Source: Solanum dulcamara (lineage: Eukaryota; Streptophyta; Magnoliopsida; Solanales; Solanaceae). Taken from it: DNA of 64,000 bases. Below, piece after piece: positions 60,001-64,000 of this stretch (the first letter of the stretch is position 1; each line of letters begins with the position of its first letter). The stretch lies in the NCBI RefSeq assembly GCF_947179165.1, contig NC_077243.1:10443001-10507000 (forward strand), in the 5' to 3' direction. A program made the translations under genes and the position numbers. Under the pieces are notes generated by a model. It saw only the letters and a list, made by a program, of their open reading frames with translations. It searched no databases and had not been told where the DNA came from.

Positions 60001-63000
60001 TGATTCTCGGCCTTTCATAGCCTCGTGAAAAGTTGAAGGCTCTCCATCTTCTATTAATAGACAGTATGCAACATTGCCCTCCATAGAATAATCTAAATGT
60101 CAAGCTGCTTCTCTTCTTTCCTTAGTTGACCGTCGAACTTGTGGAGTTTCGATCTCTGCTTGCTCTTGTTCTTCGTGCTCTGGTGCTGCTTCAGAAGAAA
60201 CTGAAACTTCTTCTATTTCTTCAATTTCAACTGTAGTAGTCTCTGATTTTTCTTTCAAAGTGCTACCTTCTTTTGCTTGTATCTTGCTTTCAACAAATAC
60301 AACATCCCTGTTGATTACCACCATGCGGGCATTGGGATTCCACAAGAGATACCCCTTGACTCCATCAGCATATCCTAAGAAAATGCATTTCCTGGATTTC
60401 GGATCCAACTTCGATTTTTCTTGGGTGTTGTACATAACAAAAGTAGGACTTCCGAATATATGTAAGCGAGAATAATCCGTTGGTTTTCCTATCCATATCT
60501 CCATTGGCGTTTTCAGATCAATTGCGGTTAATGGTGACCGATTAATCACATAACAGGCGATTTTGACTGCTTTGGCCTGTATGGTTTTTCCAATCCTGTA
60601 GTTGTCAACATAGCTCTTGTCTGTTCCAACAAGGTTCTGTTCATTCGCTCTACTACTCTATTTTGTTGTGGAGTATACGCCACTGTGAACTGTCTTTTAA
60701 TACCTTCTTGTTTACAGAAGTTATCAAATTCATCACCAGTGTATTTTCCTCCATTATTTGTCCTTAAACACTTGATCTTTTTCTTATTTCAAATTCCACC
60801 CGCGCTTTGAACTCTTTGAAAATCAAAAAAACATCTATCTTTCTCTTGATTGGATACACTTAATTTCTCCACATGTAATTATTGATAAATGACACAAAAT
60901 ATTTCGCTCCTCCTAGGAACTCCACCAGTGCTTGCCAAACATCAGAGTGGACCAGATCTAATATTTCCTTGCATTTAGCAAAGGAACTGCTAAACTTCAG
61001 TCTATATTGCTTACTGATAACACAATGCTTACAAAAGGGTAGTGAAACCTTTTTGAGCCCTGCAAGAAGCTTTTGCTCAGCAAGAATCTTCAAACCTAGT
61101 TCCGACATATGGCCAAGTTTACGATGCCACATCATCGTTGATTCTTCAAATGAACTTGCTGACGCAATTGATGCTTCTCCTTCTTGGTGTGTTTCACCTT
61201 TAAGCACATATAGATTTGTAGCAATTTTTTTTTGCTTTCATCACTACAAACGCTCCTTTTGATATTTTCATGATTCCACCATGAGTCTTATATGAACATC
61301 CATTATCATCTAATTGTCCCAAAGACAATAGATTCTTCCTCTCAAGTCTTTTACATGTCGTACCTCCTAGATAGTGCGTACCATGCAATCATACATCTTT
61401 ATTTTGATGGACTTAATACCAATAACATCCAAAGCATGATCGTCTCCCATTAACACAGATCCTCTTGGGATAGATTTATATTGATGGAACCATTCTCTCT
61501 AGGAAGTCATGTGTCATGTTGCATCTGTGTCCAAGATTCAGACATCAGTGAAACATTTTCTGCCTTCATTATTTGATATTGCTTCACTATATAAAATATC
61601 ACCATCATCCGAGGTACTTACAACATTCCCTTGAGCATTTGATGACTCAGGGTGTTCACTCTTCTTTTTGAATCAACAATCTTTCTTGATGTGCCCTTTC
61701 TTGTCACAGTTGTGACACTTGATATTCTTCTTACTTCTTGATTTAGATCTATCATGATTGTGACTCCGACTGGGGCCACGTTCCTTTGGTCTTTCTCTCA
61801 CCATCGTCAAGGTTCAGTTTTACTGCGAACTTGCTTGTCTGTCTTCCTTATTTAAGCATCGATTTTCTTCTTCTAAGACAGTGGCTGCAACTTCATCGAA
61901 AATTAGCCTGTCTGTATTGTTTGTCAGGTTGATGATGAGTTGATCATATAAGTCAGTCAGACTTTGAAGTAGAAGCTCCGCACGTTCAGTCCCCTTTATT
62001 TTGCAGCCCATTGTTGTAAGTTGCGAAAATAGAGTATTCAAAGTATTAAAGTGTTCAGTAACCGACATGGACTCTACCATTCAAAGAGTATACAATCTTT
62101 TTTTTAAGAAGATTCTATTATGCAAAGACTTGGCCTCGTACAATCCCGTAAGAGTATTCCATATTTTCTTCGCCATCTGTTTTTTAGCCATACTAGACAA
62201 CATTTGATCAGCTAGTGTCAAGTGTAGATCAACAACTACATTGTTTTCTATGTCGTTCCACTTGCTGTCATCAGTAAAGTCTGTGGGCCTACCTTCAATT
62301 GCAACTAAGCAATTGTCTTTTTTCAATATCGCTCTTATTTTCAATTTCCATAATGAGAAATTAGTCTCATTGAATTTTTCAACATCAAATTTTGTTGTAC
62401 TTGACATTGTTATTTGCTTCACACCCTTCTAGATTATTTCTAAATATTTTTGCAAACAATCATGACAAACAGTACCTTCATTGAAATTTACTATTCATGT
62501 GAATAATACTTTTTACCGAATTTTACTATTCACAGATAGTATCTTCGCATAAAACAGACAGAATAACCGAGAACTATGATACCACTGTTAGGAGAAGAAA
62601 ACACCACAACTAAAATTTGATATGATAATAAATAATAAATTGGACATGAGAATTTTATGTGGAAACCCTTCAAACAAATTGAAGGGGAAAACCACGGGGT
62701 AGAAGAATTTTACTATGATAATATGGCAGTACATTACTCTCAAATACAAGGAAAACACAACAATAAACACTTGTCTCTTATAAAAGGAATAACTCACTAA
62801 AGAGGATACTTAAGACTACAATATTTATCTTGGTGTATAACTCTTTTTGTGTTCTTACTCTTTTGAATTGTATTTCTGTGCGATGATCTAAATGAGGGCA
62901 AGAGACTTTCTATTTATAGGAAATTGAAAACGCATAAAATACGCGTTTTCGTGTAAAATTAACATTTTTTTGTCAAAAGTTGCTAAAGGAGGCAACAATT

Positions 63001-64000
63001 TTTGAAACGCGTAAAATACGCGTTTTTTTCTTGGACGGTGCATGTGTACCTCACTTTTTGACTTTCTTGAAGGATCATGCCAAGTTAACTAACATTTTGT
63101 ATATTCTATTCATACTACTAACACTATAAGTATTACTGGCTCTAGTCGGAGAACTGCTATTGCTATCAAGGTACTCAAGCTCGGCAAAAAAAAAAGGCAT
63201 TTGTAAACCTAATGATCAATGAGTGGCAAAAAAAATGACCATTTGTATAAACGGTAGTTGGAAACACACAAATAATTTATAAGTTTTTTTTAAAACCATG
63301 GTGTCCAAGCCCTTGACTAGTTCCACCAGGTACCTACTGTCAGTATAATTAGCTTATACGTCTATGCATCAAGACTTTGACAGATAAAAAAGAATACTTT
63401 ATGAACTTAAGATCTCGAGGTTCTCAAGCCCGTTAAACAACTTGTGGGGTTTAAGGATACAGAACGTTCAAAAACTAATAATTTGTTCTCATGAGAGGAA
63501 TATTACTATTCAACGTAAATACTCCCTCTGTACAAATTTATGAGAAAGGGTTGGGAGTACGAGGATCAAAAGACAACTTTTGACTATAAATACTTATAGA
63601 TTCTTCAATTATTTAAAAATAAATTTACATAATTGAAAACTTGGTTAGAATATGCAAGTTTCAACCACTCTAATTCATTACGGTGTTAAAAGTCAACACA
63701 CACAACTATTCAAATTATTTTTTAAAAGAGGTTCACAAAATTATAATCTCAGTTTTTTTTTTAATACCCAAACAGTAACACATTCACATAAAATCTTGAT
63801 AGGAAGGAATTTGATACCTGGCGATTTAGAGTGGTGGGGTCATGGCGACTCCAAAATAGAGAAAGAAGATTGGAATACGGGCAGACATTCGGGTCAAACT
63901 GGATCCGAATGACCTCGGCATGTTGGGTTGTTCCGGAGCAAATAAGCTTGTAATTCGGGTCGTGGACATTGCCCTGAGAGTACCCAACCTCTGTCTTCAC
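57041..64000 (-). CDS. E4: Peptide methionine sulfoxide reductase A (ripening protein E4), 3' part; 5' end outside the window
   Basis: MsrA reduces methionine-S-sulfoxide in proteins. Two coding parts are visible on the minus strand: 63818-64000 (61 codons, open at the window edge) and 57041-57295 (84 codons plus TGA). They join in phase (NRQ followed by [10 protein letters not shown]) through GT-AG. The sequence [10 protein letters not shown] ... [15 protein letters not shown] is MsrA-specific, and the C-terminus with [20 protein letters not shown] carries the resolving-type cysteines. The catalytic GCFWG lies upstream of the window. The whole matches tomato E4 as I remember it. The intron (57296-63817, 6,522 bp) is unusually long because a copia element of about 5.2 kb sits in it in the same orientation as the gene. 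Confidence 0.92.
57851..58338 (-). repeat. 3' LTR of the E4-intron copia element
   Basis: 488 bp between TG and CA on the + strand. It shares cacaactaaa, tttgatatgataataaataa, gtacctcc/gcacctccc-type ends and the repeated ttttgaaacg.gtaaaatacgcg block with the other LTR. Confidence 0.85.
58617..62407 (-). pseudogene. Degenerate copia gag-pol in the E4 intron
   Basis: Read on the minus strand, gag pieces lie at 62407-62081 and 62080-61820 (copia gag N-terminus, [15 protein letters not shown]). Integrase zinc region and core pieces lie at 61207-60860 ([11 protein letters not shown]) and 60549-60100. Reverse transcriptase is at 59838-59293 (YVDDMLVAD) and RNase H at 58895-58617 ([18 protein letters not shown]). 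The order is right for copia and similar to Tnt1-type elements. Frame changes and stops separate every piece, so no polyprotein is made. Confidence 0.82.
62586..63082 (-). repeat. 5' LTR of the E4-intron copia element
   Basis: 497 bp, starting TGGCATGATCC and ending CTAACA on the minus strand. It is adjacent to the Met-tRNA primer-binding site on the inner side. Confidence 0.85.
63521..63562. repeat. Stowaway-like MITE end fragment in the E4 intron
   Basis: aatactccctctgtacaaat resembles a Stowaway terminus (ctccctccgt) after TA. No second end was recognised. Confidence 0.4.

Larger units (their letters stand above)
57851..63082 (-). mobile_element. Old Ty1/copia element in the E4 intron, 5.2 kb
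   Basis: LTRs at 62586-63082 (5') and 57851-58338 (3') are recognisably the same sequence but differ by many substitutions and small indels, so the insertion is much older than the one at 21.8 kb. A primer-binding site beginning TGGTATCA (minus strand, about 62574-62584) lies one base inside the 5' LTR and matches initiator Met tRNA. Gag and pol are broken into short pieces. The ends are TG...CA; I saw no convincing 5-bp target duplication. Confidence 0.85.

Noticed and set aside
63818..64000. A separate short gene at the right edge
   Set aside because: The sequence ends at a GT donor and joins in phase to the MsrA C-terminal exon at 57295, so it is an E4 exon, not a second MsrA gene.

Overview
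This is a nuclear plant sequence, most likely Solanum (tomato clade or a close relative). Split genes with GT-AG introns, AT-rich intergenic DNA, Solanaceae SINEs (TS and SolS types), Stowaway and Mutator-like elements and Ty1/copia retrotransposons all fit. The methionine sulfoxide reductase at the right edge matches the tomato ripening protein E4 as I remember it. The gene order (SOBIR1 paralogue, AGO4-clade Argonaute, ATG16, KDEL protease, E4) agrees with my recollection of the long arm of tomato chromosome 3. That placement is recalled, not searched.

Layout. At 0.2-2.1 kb lies an intronless SOBIR1-type receptor kinase (+). At 3.6-5.8 kb is a six-exon gene for CENP-X/MHF2 (-), whose exons are too short to stand out as open frames. 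A tRNA-Thr(UGU) gene sits about 105 bp upstream of its start codon. A single-exon JINGUBANG-like WD40 gene (-) occupies 11.0-12.2 kb. From 12.3 to 34.2 kb there is a gene-poor, repeat-rich block. It holds two Mutator-like inverted-repeat elements (the first is at 7.1-8.1 kb, the second at 16.7-17.8 kb), Stowaway MITEs, SINEs, and a Ty1/copia element (21.8-27.8 kb) with nearly identical LTRs but a broken pol. From 34 to 56.5 kb four genes follow on the + strand: an ABHD17-like alpha/beta hydrolase, an AGO4-clade Argonaute, ATG16 and a KDEL-tailed papain-type endopeptidase. The window ends inside E4 (-), whose 6.5-kb intron contains an older copia element.

I rebuilt the split genes by hand from splice sites and reading phase. 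ATG16 comes to 509 aa, AGO to 893 aa, the hydrolase to 371 aa, the protease to 361 aa and CENP-X to 109 aa, with no internal stops. Several of these families touch on immunity, silencing, autophagy and cell death, but nothing in the sequence shows that they act as a unit.

The most striking observation is the Argonaute. Its frame is intact over 22 exons, yet three of the four slicer residues are replaced (Asp to Gly, Asp to Gln, His to Arg) while the Glu finger is kept. This looks like a maintained gene for a slicer-dead AGO4-type protein. Other notable points are an ATG16 start codon split by an intron, a sevenfold basic-Ser-acidic repeat in the hydrolase tail, and an inverted unit next to two tandem unlike LTRs at the edge of the young copia element.
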